Shown: positions 28,314-36,175 of the stretch, in pieces
Position numbering within the stretch: position 1 is the stretch's first letter
How the letters are laid out: each line of letters opens with the position of its first letter
Assembly (NCBI RefSeq): GCF_934630535.1
Contig: NZ_CAKTVU010000003.1
Location: 62,001 to 126,000 of the forward strand
Reading direction: 5' to 3'
Length of the DNA stretch: 64,000 nucleotides
DNA from: an uncultured Senegalimassilia sp.
GTDB lineage: Bacteria; Actinomycetota; Coriobacteriia; Coriobacteriales; Eggerthellaceae
Notes under the pieces: generated by a model
Databases searched by the model: none
What the model was told of the DNA's origin: nothing
What the model saw: the letters and a program-made list of their open reading frames with translations, nothing else
Position numbers and translations under genes: made by a program

Positions 28314-28756
28314 TGGTCGATCGGATGCGTGCTGCCGGCAGGTCGTCCGGACAGATGACGGTGGAGTTCGTGGCGGCGCTGCCCGTGCTCATAGCGGTTG
28401 CGGCGGTTTCGGTGAACGCCCTGACGTTTTTCGGATGGTGCGCGGCGTTCGATAACGACTTCCGCGATTCGGTCCGGGTGTATGCCGCATCGCCGGCGTA
28501 CGGGCAGGGCACAGGCGATACCTGTGCGCTCGTCGAGCGGGCCCTCGATGAACGGTTGAGCGCGGACAACTTGTCGGTAAGCGTTTCGGCGCATGGCATC
28601 TCAGCAGGTCATACATCGTTTTCGGCCACGCTCGAGTACATGCCCACGCTATTCGGCCTGGGATTGAGATCGGAGGTGATGGGGGTGGCGATGCCGAAGC
28701 TGTCGCATACCGAGGAGCTGGTGGTGGATTGCTATAAGCCGGGAGTGCTGCTGTGA
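28313..28756 (+). CDS. TadE-type pseudopilin
   Basis: This 147-residue protein shows SGQMTVEFVAALPVLIAVAAV, with Glu at +5 after the processing Gly. I chose ATG 28313, which overlaps the preceding TGA; ATG 28304 in the same frame is also possible, and neither has a good ribosome site. The soluble part contains two Cys. It is translationally linked to both neighbours (its end overlaps the next GTG). Confidence 0.72.
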   Translation: MVDRMRAAGRSSGQMTVEFVAALPVLIAVAAVSVNALTFFGWCAAFDNDFRDSVRVYAASPAYGQGTGDTCALVERALDERLSADNLSVSVSAHGISAGHTSFSATLEYMPTLFGLGLRSEVMGVAMPKLSHTEELVVDCYKPGVLL

Positions 28757-29277
28757 GCGCCTGTCAAGGGCGTGCTGCGTGCGATGGCGATCGTTCGGCA
28801 AGGCGCGCGGCGCGCGCAGCGCTCATCGTGGCAGCGGGAATCGCGTTTCTCGCCATCTCCGATGCCGCTCATGCCCAGGCGGTGTGGCGGATGACCTCGG
28901 AATCCTCTTCCTTTGCTGGCTTCGATGCGGTCATGGGGACGGTTGATGACGGGTTCGCCTGTTCGCCCTCGGATGTTCCTGAGGTGTTCAAGACCGAGCT
29001 GCTGCCTGTGGCGCGCAGGCGCGGGTTGCGCTGCAATCCCGAATCGCGCCTGGTGGGATTCGATTATGAAGGCAGCGCCTTCGATGCTCTGCGGGAAGTG
29101 CGGGATGCTCTCGAGCGCGGCGGATGGCGCACGACCGCCGCGAGGGAGGGCTCGTGCGCGACGTTCGTGAAAGGCGACGGAGCCTGTCGCTGGGCGTTTG
29201 TCCAGTGCGTGCAGATGGCGCAAGGATCGAGCGTGGTGGTGCAGTGGTCGGAGTGCGGGAAGGAAGGGCTTTCGTGA
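28753..29277 (+). CDS. Secreted protein of the Tad locus, function unknown
   Basis: This 174-residue protein starts at GTG 28753 in a GTGA overlap. A signal peptide with h-region LIVAAGIAFLAISDA ends at AHAQA, near residue 42. The mature domain carries five cysteines and no family signature I know. Its embedding between pseudopilin and processing genes suggests a secreted accessory of the pilus. Confidence 0.6.
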   Translation: MSACQGRAACDGDRSARRAARAALIVAAGIAFLAISDAAHAQAVWRMTSESSSFAGFDAVMGTVDDGFACSPSDVPEVFKTELLPVARRRGLRCNPESRLVGFDYEGSAFDALREVRDALERGGWRTTAAREGSCATFVKGDGACRWAFVQCVQMAQGSSVVVQWSECGKEGLS

Positions 29278-29294
29278 AGGGAAAGGATGCGTCG

Positions 29295-29600
29295 ATGAGA
29301 TTGGCGGTCGGCTTCGGGGCGCGCGTGCGCGGTTTGCTGGGGGCGAAGCGGTCGAAGGGCGTCGTCATGCTGGCGCCGTGCAACGACGTTCACACGTTCG
29401 GCATGGCCGAGCTGATTGACATCGCTTTTTTGGACGAGCGGGGGCAGGTGTTGGAGTCGTACCGGGCCGTCGGGCCGCGCAGACGCGTCAGGTGCCGTAA
29501 TGCGGTGGCCGTTTTAGAGCGGTTTTCCGTGAACGACCCGCCATGGTTTTCGGCAGGGGAGCATGTGGAGATGACGAGAAAGGACGGTGCGGGGAAATGA
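29295..29600 (+). CDS. DUF192 family protein
   Basis: This 101-residue protein matches the DUF192 pattern: RVRGLLGAKR, CNDVHTFGM, IDIAFLDERGQVL and a closing VLE..RF. The family's molecular role is unknown. ATG 29295 has GAAAGGA 7 bp upstream; a GTG at 29274 that overlaps the previous stop is an alternative and would give 108 residues. It lacks a signal peptide, unlike many DUF192 members. Placement inside a Tad operon suggests a pilus-related function. Confidence 0.75.
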   Translation: MRLAVGFGARVRGLLGAKRSKGVVMLAPCNDVHTFGMAELIDIAFLDERGQVLESYRAVGPRRRVRCRNAVAVLERFSVNDPPWFSAGEHVEMTRKDGAGK

Positions 29601-30211
29601 GGATATGCCCGGTTTGCCATGCGAGAGCGTTCGATGATGCCGAGATCTGCTACGGGTGCATGCATCGCTTCGGCGTCAAGGATGCGGCGGCTTCGCCGGT
29701 GCCAGGCGGCGCGCACAAGGGAGGGGCTGCCAGGTCGTTGCCCAAGGAGGCCCAGGTGTGCGTCCAGGCGCCGATTCCTGGTCAAAACGCGGCTCCTTGG
29801 GCCGATGCGCAGCAGGTCGATCTGGTGAAGGGTCGTTTGGCGGAGCAGCCGAAGGCGCCGATGCCCGATGACGGTGCTTCCAGCACCGAGCAGCGCCTGG
29901 ACCCTGGGTCTTCCGTGGGCGTTCCCGTTGTCGCCAGGAACGTGAACGTTTCTTCCGAAGGGGCGGACATCGTGGTGCGCATCGAGCTGGTCGGAGCTTT
30001 GGAGGCGAATGCCGCAGGCGAGGATGATGCGGCTCGGCGCGCAGCTCAGGCCGCTGCCTGCCAGCTGTTGCGTCGAGGTAGGCCCGTGAGGGGGTCGAAT
30101 GGCGCCCGCCCGGCCGATGTGCAGCGAGGAGCATCGGCCGGGCAAGGGGCTGAACAGGCGAGACCGACCTATCCGCGTCATGCTGCCGAATTGCAGGAGG
30201 CAAGCGCATGA
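29597..30211 (+). CDS. Zinc-ribbon protein of the Tad locus
   Basis: This 204-residue cytoplasmic protein begins with a treble-clef-like zinc ribbon (CPVCHARAFDDAEICYGC). A disordered Pro/Gly/Gln-rich linker follows, then a short conserved-looking core, NVSSEGADIVVRIELVGALE, and a further disordered tail. ATGA overlaps on both sides tie it to DUF192 and the peptidase. The function is unknown; a scaffold or regulator of assembly is conceivable. Confidence 0.6.
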   Translation: MRICPVCHARAFDDAEICYGCMHRFGVKDAAASPVPGGAHKGGAARSLPKEAQVCVQAPIPGQNAAPWADAQQVDLVKGRLAEQPKAPMPDDGASSTEQRLDPGSSVGVPVVARNVNVSSEGADIVVRIELVGALEANAAGEDDAARRAAQAAACQLLRRGRPVRGSNGARPADVQRGASAGQGAEQARPTYPRHAAELQEASA

Positions 30212-31098
30212 CGGGGTATGCGCTGGCTGTGCTGGCCGTATACGCGATCATCGGGGCCGCAGTGGGCGCATTTGCGGTCCCCCGAATCGCCGACATGCTG
30301 CTGAGCAGGGCGTATTTGCGCTCTTATACCTGGTGGTATCGCTGCTTGGATGATCTTTCCCGCTATCGCGATGCTTTCCCGGGCCGGCTTCCCCGTCAAA
30401 GCGAGAAGGGGTCTGCCGGTGCCGTGGGCATGTGGCTTGAGGATTGCCGTTCCCAGGCTCTGAAAGGGACGCTCACGCACGAACGCGCCGAAGCGCTTCG
30501 AGAGGCGGGCATCGACGTGGGCAAGGGCTCCTCGGCGCGAAGCGAAGCCGAGCAGCGGCGACGTTGCTCGTTTTCGGCTCGGGCGTGGCAACGGGCGGTG
30601 CTCGCCGCGGCCATGGCGTTGTGGTTCGCGGCCCAACCGCTATCGGGCGCCCCGTGGCATCAGGGCTGCCTGCTGTGCGTGTGCGGTGCGGTCATGGCGT
30701 CGGGGGTGGTGTGCGATCTGCGGGCAAGGGTGATCCCTTTGGAATGCTGCGCGGCGCTTCTCGTCGTCGGGGGCGCCTATCAGCTGCTTCGCCATGGCTC
30801 TGCCGGCATCGCGGAGGGGGCCGTCGCCGCGGCGGTGGTGCTGGCGGTGTGTTGGGTGGCGAACCTCATTGCGCGCAAGAGCGGCGGATCGGTGGGCTTC
30901 GGCGATATCCGTTGCATGACGGCGCTGGCGTTCGCGTGCGGTCCCGCAACGCTTTTGGGGGCGGCGGCTTGCTATGCGTCGGCGTGCGCGTTTTCCCTTG
31001 CAGGGATGCTGGTGCACCGGCTTGGTCGCCGCGACGGCATCCCCATGGCGCCGTTTTTATCCATATGGCTGGCGGTGGGGACGACGGTGCTCGGATGA
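30208..31098 (+). CDS. Prepilin peptidase (A24 family, TadV/CpaA-like)
   Basis: This 296-residue membrane protease should cleave the Flp and TadE/F-type leaders of both modules. The two catalytic aspartates are in VVCDLRARVIPLE and in GFGDIRCM, the family's GxGD motif. Residues 1-22 are hydrophobic, a long cytoplasmic loop of about 100 residues follows, and five or six membrane segments form the C-terminal catalytic part. The N-terminal loop makes it larger than simple TadV enzymes but it lacks the cysteine pairs of PilD. It is the only such gene in the locus. Confidence 0.85.
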   Translation: MTGYALAVLAVYAIIGAAVGAFAVPRIADMLLSRAYLRSYTWWYRCLDDLSRYRDAFPGRLPRQSEKGSAGAVGMWLEDCRSQALKGTLTHERAEALREAGIDVGKGSSARSEAEQRRRCSFSARAWQRAVLAAAMALWFAAQPLSGAPWHQGCLLCVCGAVMASGVVCDLRARVIPLECCAALLVVGGAYQLLRHGSAGIAEGAVAAAVVLAVCWVANLIARKSGGSVGFGDIRCMTALAFACGPATLLGAAACYASACAFSLAGMLVHRLGRRDGIPMAPFLSIWLAVGTTVLG

Positions 31099-31193
31099 GA
31101 ACGGGTACGGAAAGGAGGTGGTGCCTTTGGGCTGGTTAGGCGCTGGTTCGATTCGGTAACAAGGAAAAAGGCAGCGAATGGAAAGGTTTGGAT

Positions 31194-31454
31194 ATGAACA
31201 CGAACATGGATATGAACATGAACGGCGTTTCCCTGAAGGGTTTTGCGGACAAGGCTCGCGCTCTGGCGTATCGCGGCGAGGAGGATGGCGGATCGGAGAT
31301 CGTGCAGGTGGTTATCGCCTTGGGCTTCGCCGTTGGCTTGGGGGCGGCGCTCATGCTTTTGCAAACGCAGGTCAACACGGCGATCACGTCTGCCGGCAGC
31401 TCGGTTACGAGCATGTTCAAGAGCGTGACGAGCGGCGCGGTCAGCAGCAAGTAG
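31194..31454 (+). CDS. Divergent Flp-like pilin (module 2)
   Basis: This 86-residue protein resembles the first pilin in size and layout: a charged leader ending EEDGG, then SEIVQVVIALGFAVGLGAALMLL and a short Ser/Thr-rich tail. Glu lies at +2 or +3 of the expected Gly cleavage instead of +5, so processing may differ. The N-terminus MNTNMDMNMNG is Asn/Met-rich. GAAAGG stands 7 bp before ATG 31194. It opens module 2 and is probably its fibre subunit. Confidence 0.65.
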   Translation: MNTNMDMNMNGVSLKGFADKARALAYRGEEDGGSEIVQVVIALGFAVGLGAALMLLQTQVNTAITSAGSSVTSMFKSVTSGAVSSK

Positions 31455-31516
31455 CCGCGCCTTCCCGGCTGGTCGGCCGCTGCGTTCGGATTGATGGGGC
31501 AAGCGTCGTCACGTTC

Positions 31517-32002
31517 GTGATGGCGCTGCCCTTGCTGATGAGCCTGCTGTGCGCCGTCGTGGATATCGGAAGGGCGGCGTATCTGGGCATGGAAGCGGAT
31601 GTTGCGGCCCAGGCCGCCTGTCGCGATGCGGCTGGGCGTATCGCCCAGGGGGACAAGGCGCCGGATAAGGTATGCGCCTTGTCGGCGGCGCTTGGGCAGG
31701 CTCCCGGCCTTGCCGGCGAAGGCATTTCCTGCTCGATCGAAATCGACTGCCCGCCCGTGCAGACGAAGGGGGTCGAGCGCAAGACGTTCGACCCGCAAGC
31801 TGGCCGATTCGAAGAGCAGCTTGTCGAATTCGCTTATCGGCAGGTGGACGTGGAGATACGTGTGAACGCCCGGTGTTTGACGCCTGTCGGCGATGCGGTG
31901 CTCGGTGCAATGGGGCAGGCCGATGGGCTGCGGCTGTCGGCAACGGCGAGCAGGACGGTCTCGGTGGAGGCCGATACGGGGGTGCAGCATGGTTTTCGAT
32001 GA
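31517..32002 (+). CDS. TadE-type pseudopilin with unclear or lost start
   Basis: The frame encodes DGASVVTFVMALPLLMSLLCAVVDIGRAAY followed by a soluble part with five Cys. The hydrophobic segment is TadE-like, but Thr stands at +5 where Glu is expected. No ATG, GTG or TTG occurs in frame between the pilin stop (31454) and GTG 31517, which lies inside the hydrophobic segment. Starting there would remove the leader. Either a rare start such as ATT 31490 is used, or the 5' end was lost. The downstream overlap with the next gene is normal. Confidence 0.5.
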   Translation: MMALPLLMSLLCAVVDIGRAAYLGMEADVAAQAACRDAAGRIAQGDKAPDKVCALSAALGQAPGLAGEGISCSIEIDCPPVQTKGVERKTFDPQAGRFEEQLVEFAYRQVDVEIRVNARCLTPVGDAVLGAMGQADGLRLSATASRTVSVEADTGVQHGFR

Positions 32003-32447
32003 ACGGGGGAGCGAGAGCGTGCAATTCTCCTTCGCCGTGGTGCTGCTCATCATCGTGGCGTTCGGCATATTGCAGGCGGCCATGATGAATGCGGCGGCGA
32101 TCATGCTGTCTTCGGAGCTTACCCAGGCATGCATACGCATCGATGTGATGGGCTTGAGGACGGCATCGGATAAGGAATCGTTCGTCGCCGAGCAGATCCT
32201 CGACGAGTCGTCGCAGCTGCGTCGAAGCGATTTGGCGGTGTCGGGGGTGAGGGTGGAATCGACCGCTTGCGAGGACGTGCTTCACGCAAGCGGCGTTTCG
32301 AGCCGCACGGCGCATACCGCCGTCTCCTATGACGTGTCCTACAAGGCGCCGATCGCGCTGTCCGGGTTATGCGGCGACGGAAGGCTATCGCGCCATGTCA
32401 CATGTATGGTCGTCGATGAGCGGGTGACGGAGGTGAGCCTTGCATGA
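31989..32447 (+). CDS. TadE-type pseudopilin (module 2)
   Basis: This 152-residue protein begins MVFDERGSESVQFSFAVVLL. After the likely Gly cleavage site, Gln replaces the usual Glu at +5. A soluble domain with three Cys follows. The start overlaps the previous gene by 14 bp and the end shares ATGA with the next. Confidence 0.65.
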   Translation: MVFDERGSESVQFSFAVVLLIIVAFGILQAAMMNAAAIMLSSELTQACIRIDVMGLRTASDKESFVAEQILDESSQLRRSDLAVSGVRVESTACEDVLHASGVSSRTAHTAVSYDVSYKAPIALSGLCGDGRLSRHVTCMVVDERVTEVSLA

Positions 32448-33031
32448 GCCGGTATCGGGGGGAAGGGGGCAATCTTGCCCCGCTTGCCGTGGCGTTGTGC
32501 CTGGTGTTGGTGATGATGCTTGGCTTCTTGGCTGATTGCGCCGTGCTCTACGGCGTAAAAGCCCGTCAAGAGCAGGCTTTAGACGCTGCCAGATCGGCTT
32601 GCATGGATGCAAGCCGATCGGCCGCCGCGAAATATGGCGACGATGCGGGAGCGGTCCTTGCCGACGCTATAGCGGAGCAGGTCAGGGCGCAAGGGGTGCA
32701 GGGCGAGGTAAGCGTGTGGTTCTATGAGGCGCCTTCCCGGGCGGTTGCTGAAAGCGAACGCCTTTGGGTCGTGGGCATGCAGGTGGAGGAGGAGCAGCCG
32801 CTCCCGTTTCCCGTAAGCCCCGCTTCGGGCGCCAAGGTGGCTTCAAGCCGGATATTCAGCGCGCGTCCGTATGCAGCGCAGCAGGTATGGCGGCCTGATT
32901 CCCGCATATGCGGAGTGCATCGTTTCGGCGATGGTTGCGGTGCGGGCCAGGGGAGGTTCTCGGCGATAGGCGCGCTTGAGGGGTTCCCTCAAGAGATGGT
33001 CGAGGAAGCCCAAGCTCGTTTGGGCGGATAG
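32444..33031 (+). CDS. TadG/TadE-like minor pilus protein (module 2)
   Basis: This 195-residue protein has an N-terminal hydrophobic segment, NLAPLAVALCLVLVMMLGFLAD, preceded by GEGG. The continuation YGVKARQEQALDAARSACMDASRSAAA matches the TadG-type pattern. It is a likely envelope component of the second Tad machine. ATGA overlap with the gene before. Confidence 0.62.
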   Translation: MSRYRGEGGNLAPLAVALCLVLVMMLGFLADCAVLYGVKARQEQALDAARSACMDASRSAAAKYGDDAGAVLADAIAEQVRAQGVQGEVSVWFYEAPSRAVAESERLWVVGMQVEEEQPLPFPVSPASGAKVASSRIFSARPYAAQQVWRPDSRICGVHRFGDGCGAGQGRFSAIGALEGFPQEMVEEAQARLGG

Positions 33032-33047
33032 CGAAAGGGGGACGATC

Positions 33048-33905
33048 ATGGCGGTCGGAAGGAACACGGGGCGCGTCTCGCGGCCGGCGCCATCAAGGCG
33101 GCTGCGTCTTGGTGGGCGCTTGGAGACGGCTTATGGGAAAACTGCCGGATCGGCGGAAGGGGGCGAGCAGCGAACGTCCGATGGGCCTGTGCGCTCGATG
33201 GACGTTTCAACTGCGCGTTTCAAGCAGATGTCCGCAGTGACCGCGGCTGCGGTTGCCGTAGCGTTCGTTGCGGTGGGATATGGGCTGTGGCAGGCGGGCG
33301 TTTCCCACGCGGCGGTCGATCAGGCGACGAAGGGCGCCCGTAATGTGGTGGTCACCACGCGCGATGTCGCGGCCGGCGAGCCGTTCGGCGCGGATGCGGT
33401 GCGGCTTGTGGAGGTTCCCCAGGCTTTCCGCCAAGAGGAAGCGCTTGGCGCCGATGCCCTTGATGGCGTCGGCGGCGTGGCGGGCGCACGGGCCTTGGTC
33501 TCCATTCCCGCGAACACGCAGCTCTCGCCTCAGATGATCGCGGGCAGTGCGGCCGATGGCAGGTTGGCCGCACAGCTTGCCGCGGGCATGGAGGCGGTTT
33601 CCCTGTCGGTGAACGATGAGACGGGCGTGGCCGGGCAGGTCCAGCCGTTCGACGAGGTCCGCGTGGTGTGCGTCACCGAGGCGGCTGGAGGCGTGGTCGA
33701 CTTGGACGAGCTTTGCCCCTCGGCGCGCGTGATGTCGGTAGGCGGCGACGGTGCCGGCGAGGGCGCGGCGTACAGCGCCATCACGTTGGAGTTGACGCCG
33801 GAGCAGGCCGACGCGGTTCGCCGTGCGCAGGCGTCGGGCACCATCAGCGTCCAGCTCGTTGCGGGCGGGGTGTTGTCGGGAGGCATGGTCGAGCATGATG
33901 GATAG
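33048..33905 (+). CDS. cpaB: Tad pilus assembly protein CpaB/RcpC (module 2)
   Basis: This 285-residue second CpaB has a basic cytoplasmic tail, a membrane segment near residues 65-88 and an SAF domain (VVVTTRDVAAGEPFGADAV). The RcpC domain is LSVNDETGVAGQVQPFDEVRVV, and the tail is ITLELTPEQADAVRRAQASG. AAAGGGGGA precedes ATG 33048. The last 11 bp overlap the start of the second tadA. Confidence 0.83.
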   Translation: MAVGRNTGRVSRPAPSRRLRLGGRLETAYGKTAGSAEGGEQRTSDGPVRSMDVSTARFKQMSAVTAAAVAVAFVAVGYGLWQAGVSHAAVDQATKGARNVVVTTRDVAAGEPFGADAVRLVEVPQAFRQEEALGADALDGVGGVAGARALVSIPANTQLSPQMIAGSAADGRLAAQLAAGMEAVSLSVNDETGVAGQVQPFDEVRVVCVTEAAGGVVDLDELCPSARVMSVGGDGAGEGAAYSAITLELTPEQADAVRRAQASGTISVQLVAGGVLSGGMVEHDG

Positions 33906-35214
33906 AGGGACCGAGCTTGCCCTGAAGCGGGTGGTTCGCGAAGGCCTTGCGACAAGGTTGCAGGGGGATTTCGATCCGGCGGAGGTGGAGTCGGCGATTC
34001 AGTCGCTTGTGCAGGAGGCCGTGCGGGCGTGGAACCTCGGCCTTGCCGATCCCGATATCGCCCGTTTATGCCGCTTGGTCAGCGACGATTTTCTCCGGTA
34101 CGGCCCTTTGCAGGGGCTGCTGGAGGACCCCGGCATCACCGAGATCATCGTCAACGGCGGCGGCGTGACGATGGACGCTGGGGTTGCTAGGTATTTGGAG
34201 CCGCATGTGTTCGTGGAACGGGCAGGGCGCTTGGAGCCGTGCCCATATGTTCGGTTCGATGACGCCGATCATCTTCGCCGCATCATCGACAAAATCGCCG
34301 AGCAGGCGGGCATGCGCTGCGATGAAGCGCATGCCATGGGCTGCGCCATGCTGCCGGGCGGCAAGGCGCGAGCGACGTATATCGTGCCGCCGCTGGCTCC
34401 GGACGGCCCTGCGCTCAACCTTCGCCTGTTCGGCGATGACGTCATGAGCATCGAGGATTTGACGGCGCGCGGCGCCCTCAGCCCCGTGATGGCGGAGTTT
34501 TTAGGTTCGGCGGTTCGTGCCCGGTGTCCCGTGATCATATCCGGAGGCACCGGCTCGGGAAAGACGACCATGCTCGGCGCGCTTTCCGGGTTCATCCCCG
34601 ACGACGAGCGCGTCTTGACCATCGAGGATACGCCCGAGCTGCGGCTACGCGCCGCGCATGTCGAACGGATGCAGACGCGGGAGGCGAACACCGAAGGCGA
34701 AGGGGCCGTCGGCATGCGCGAGCTGGTGGCGCTCTCGTTGCGTCGGCGCCCCGATCGCATCATCGTTGGCGAATGCCGCGGGGCGGAGGCTTACGAGATG
34801 CTGCAGGCGATGCAAACCGACCACCCCGGTTCGATGACCACCGTGCATGCCAACGACCCAGGAAACGCGTTGAGCCGTTTGCGCACCATGGTGGGTTACG
34901 CCAACGCCGACATGGGCCGCGACGTCATCGTGCAGCAGATCGCGGAATCGCTTGCGGGGGGTTTGATCGTCCATGTGGAGCGCATGCGCGACGGAGGGCG
35001 GCGCGTCACCAGCGTTGTGGCGGTCGATCAGATGCCGGAGGGGGCGGCGATCATCCCCCGTGCCGAGCTGTTCCGATTCGAGCCGAGCGGGACGGACGCG
35101 TTCGGCCGCATCGTTGGAGCGTGGCGCGCGTGCGGCGTCCAACCGCAGCGCATCAAGCAACGCATGCTCGCGGCGGGGGTAAGGTTCGACCCGTCTTGGT
35201 TTTTCGGGTCGTAG
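33895..35214 (+). CDS. tadA: Tad pilus secretion ATPase TadA/CpaF (module 2)
   Basis: This 439-residue ATPase is homologous to but clearly different from the module 1 copy. It has RYGPLQGLLEDPGITEIIVNGGG, Walker A GGTGSGKTT near residue 217, EDTPEL, DRIIVGECRGAEA and TTVHANDPGN. ATG 33895 and ATG 33898 are both possible; GGGAGG lies at 33878-33883. It presumably drives the second pilin set. Confidence 0.94.
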   Translation: MMDRGTELALKRVVREGLATRLQGDFDPAEVESAIQSLVQEAVRAWNLGLADPDIARLCRLVSDDFLRYGPLQGLLEDPGITEIIVNGGGVTMDAGVARYLEPHVFVERAGRLEPCPYVRFDDADHLRRIIDKIAEQAGMRCDEAHAMGCAMLPGGKARATYIVPPLAPDGPALNLRLFGDDVMSIEDLTARGALSPVMAEFLGSAVRARCPVIISGGTGSGKTTMLGALSGFIPDDERVLTIEDTPELRLRAAHVERMQTREANTEGEGAVGMRELVALSLRRRPDRIIVGECRGAEAYEMLQAMQTDHPGSMTTVHANDPGNALSRLRTMVGYANADMGRDVIVQQIAESLAGGLIVHVERMRDGGRRVTSVVAVDQMPEGAAIIPRAELFRFEPSGTDAFGRIVGAWRACGVQPQRIKQRMLAAGVRFDPSWFFGS

Positions 35215-35227
35215 GGAGGCGATGGCT

Positions 35228-36145
35228 ATGAAGGGGTTCTTTTCCGGGGCGCTTGCCTTCGGCGTGCTTTCGTCGGCGGCGGTGCTGGCGTGCGCCGCCT
35301 TGTCCTTGAGGTTGAAGCACAGGGCCGAGGAAAGCGATGCCCGAATGTCTGATCGGGCTTTGTACGAATTGGGCAAGCGCGATGCCGAGTCGGCGAAGGC
35401 GGATGCCGAGGGGCCGCTTGGCAAGATGCTGCGCGGTGCGGGCATCGAGGCATCTCCGGTTTCGTGCGCGCTGTGCCTTGGCACCGTGGGCGCGTTCGTG
35501 GCTTTTTTCGGCATGCGGGCAAGCGGTCTGCTTGGCGCGGTTGCGGGTGTGGGGTTGGTTGCCGCTGCGGCGGCGATGTACGTGCTGCGTGCGCGGGCGA
35601 AACGACGAGAGCTGCTTTCCCAGCAGTTCGTGCGGCTTGTTCCTCAGCTTTCGGCCAGCGTGAAAAGCTCGTTGACCTTAGAACGTGCGCTGCGGGTTTC
35701 CGCCGACCATGCTCCGGAACCGTTGCGGTCGGAGCTGATGGCGGTGCTTGCGCGCGTTTCGTATGGCACGCCGCTGGTGCAGGCGCTTGCCCGCATGGCG
35801 CAGAGCACCGGCGATGCCGATGTTGCGGCGCTGGCATCGGCCATGCGCATCCAGCAGCGCTTCGGTGGATCGATGGGGGCGGTTCTGGACCTGATCGCGG
35901 AGCATGCCCAGGGGCGGGCTGTTATGCAGCAGGAGCTGCGCAGCGAGCTTGCGGGGACGCGCATGGCTACGGTGGTGGTGGCATGCGCCATGCCTGCGAT
36001 CTTCGCGTTCATGTTCGCTACCAACCAGGCGTTTTCGCTTTTCTATCGGGAAAACCCGTTGGGGTGGGCAGTGCTTGCGGCCGCCGCGCTTATGGAGGTG
36101 GTAGGCGTTGCGGCGTGTCGCCGGATCACGAAGTTCTCGTATTAG
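35228..36145 (+). CDS. tadB: Tad pilus platform protein TadB (module 2)
   Basis: This 305-residue protein has an N-terminal membrane segment, a middle pair and a C-terminal pair, with the F-domain region FVRLVPQLSASVKSSLTLERAL and the conserved QQRFGGSMGAVLDLIAE. ATG 35228 lies 8 bp after GGGAGG; ATG 35222 is in frame but too close to that site. Confidence 0.87.
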   Translation: MKGFFSGALAFGVLSSAAVLACAALSLRLKHRAEESDARMSDRALYELGKRDAESAKADAEGPLGKMLRGAGIEASPVSCALCLGTVGAFVAFFGMRASGLLGAVAGVGLVAAAAAMYVLRARAKRRELLSQQFVRLVPQLSASVKSSLTLERALRVSADHAPEPLRSELMAVLARVSYGTPLVQALARMAQSTGDADVAALASAMRIQQRFGGSMGAVLDLIAEHAQGRAVMQQELRSELAGTRMATVVVACAMPAIFAFMFATNQAFSLFYRENPLGWAVLAAAALMEVVGVAACRRITKFSY

Positions 36146-36175
36146 GCGCTGCTCGCGCCGGTTAAGAGGTGATAC

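Noticed and set aside
31130..31160. GGTTCGATTC near the second pilin, resembling a tRNA T-arm
   Set aside because: No acceptor, D or anticodon stems can be built around it.
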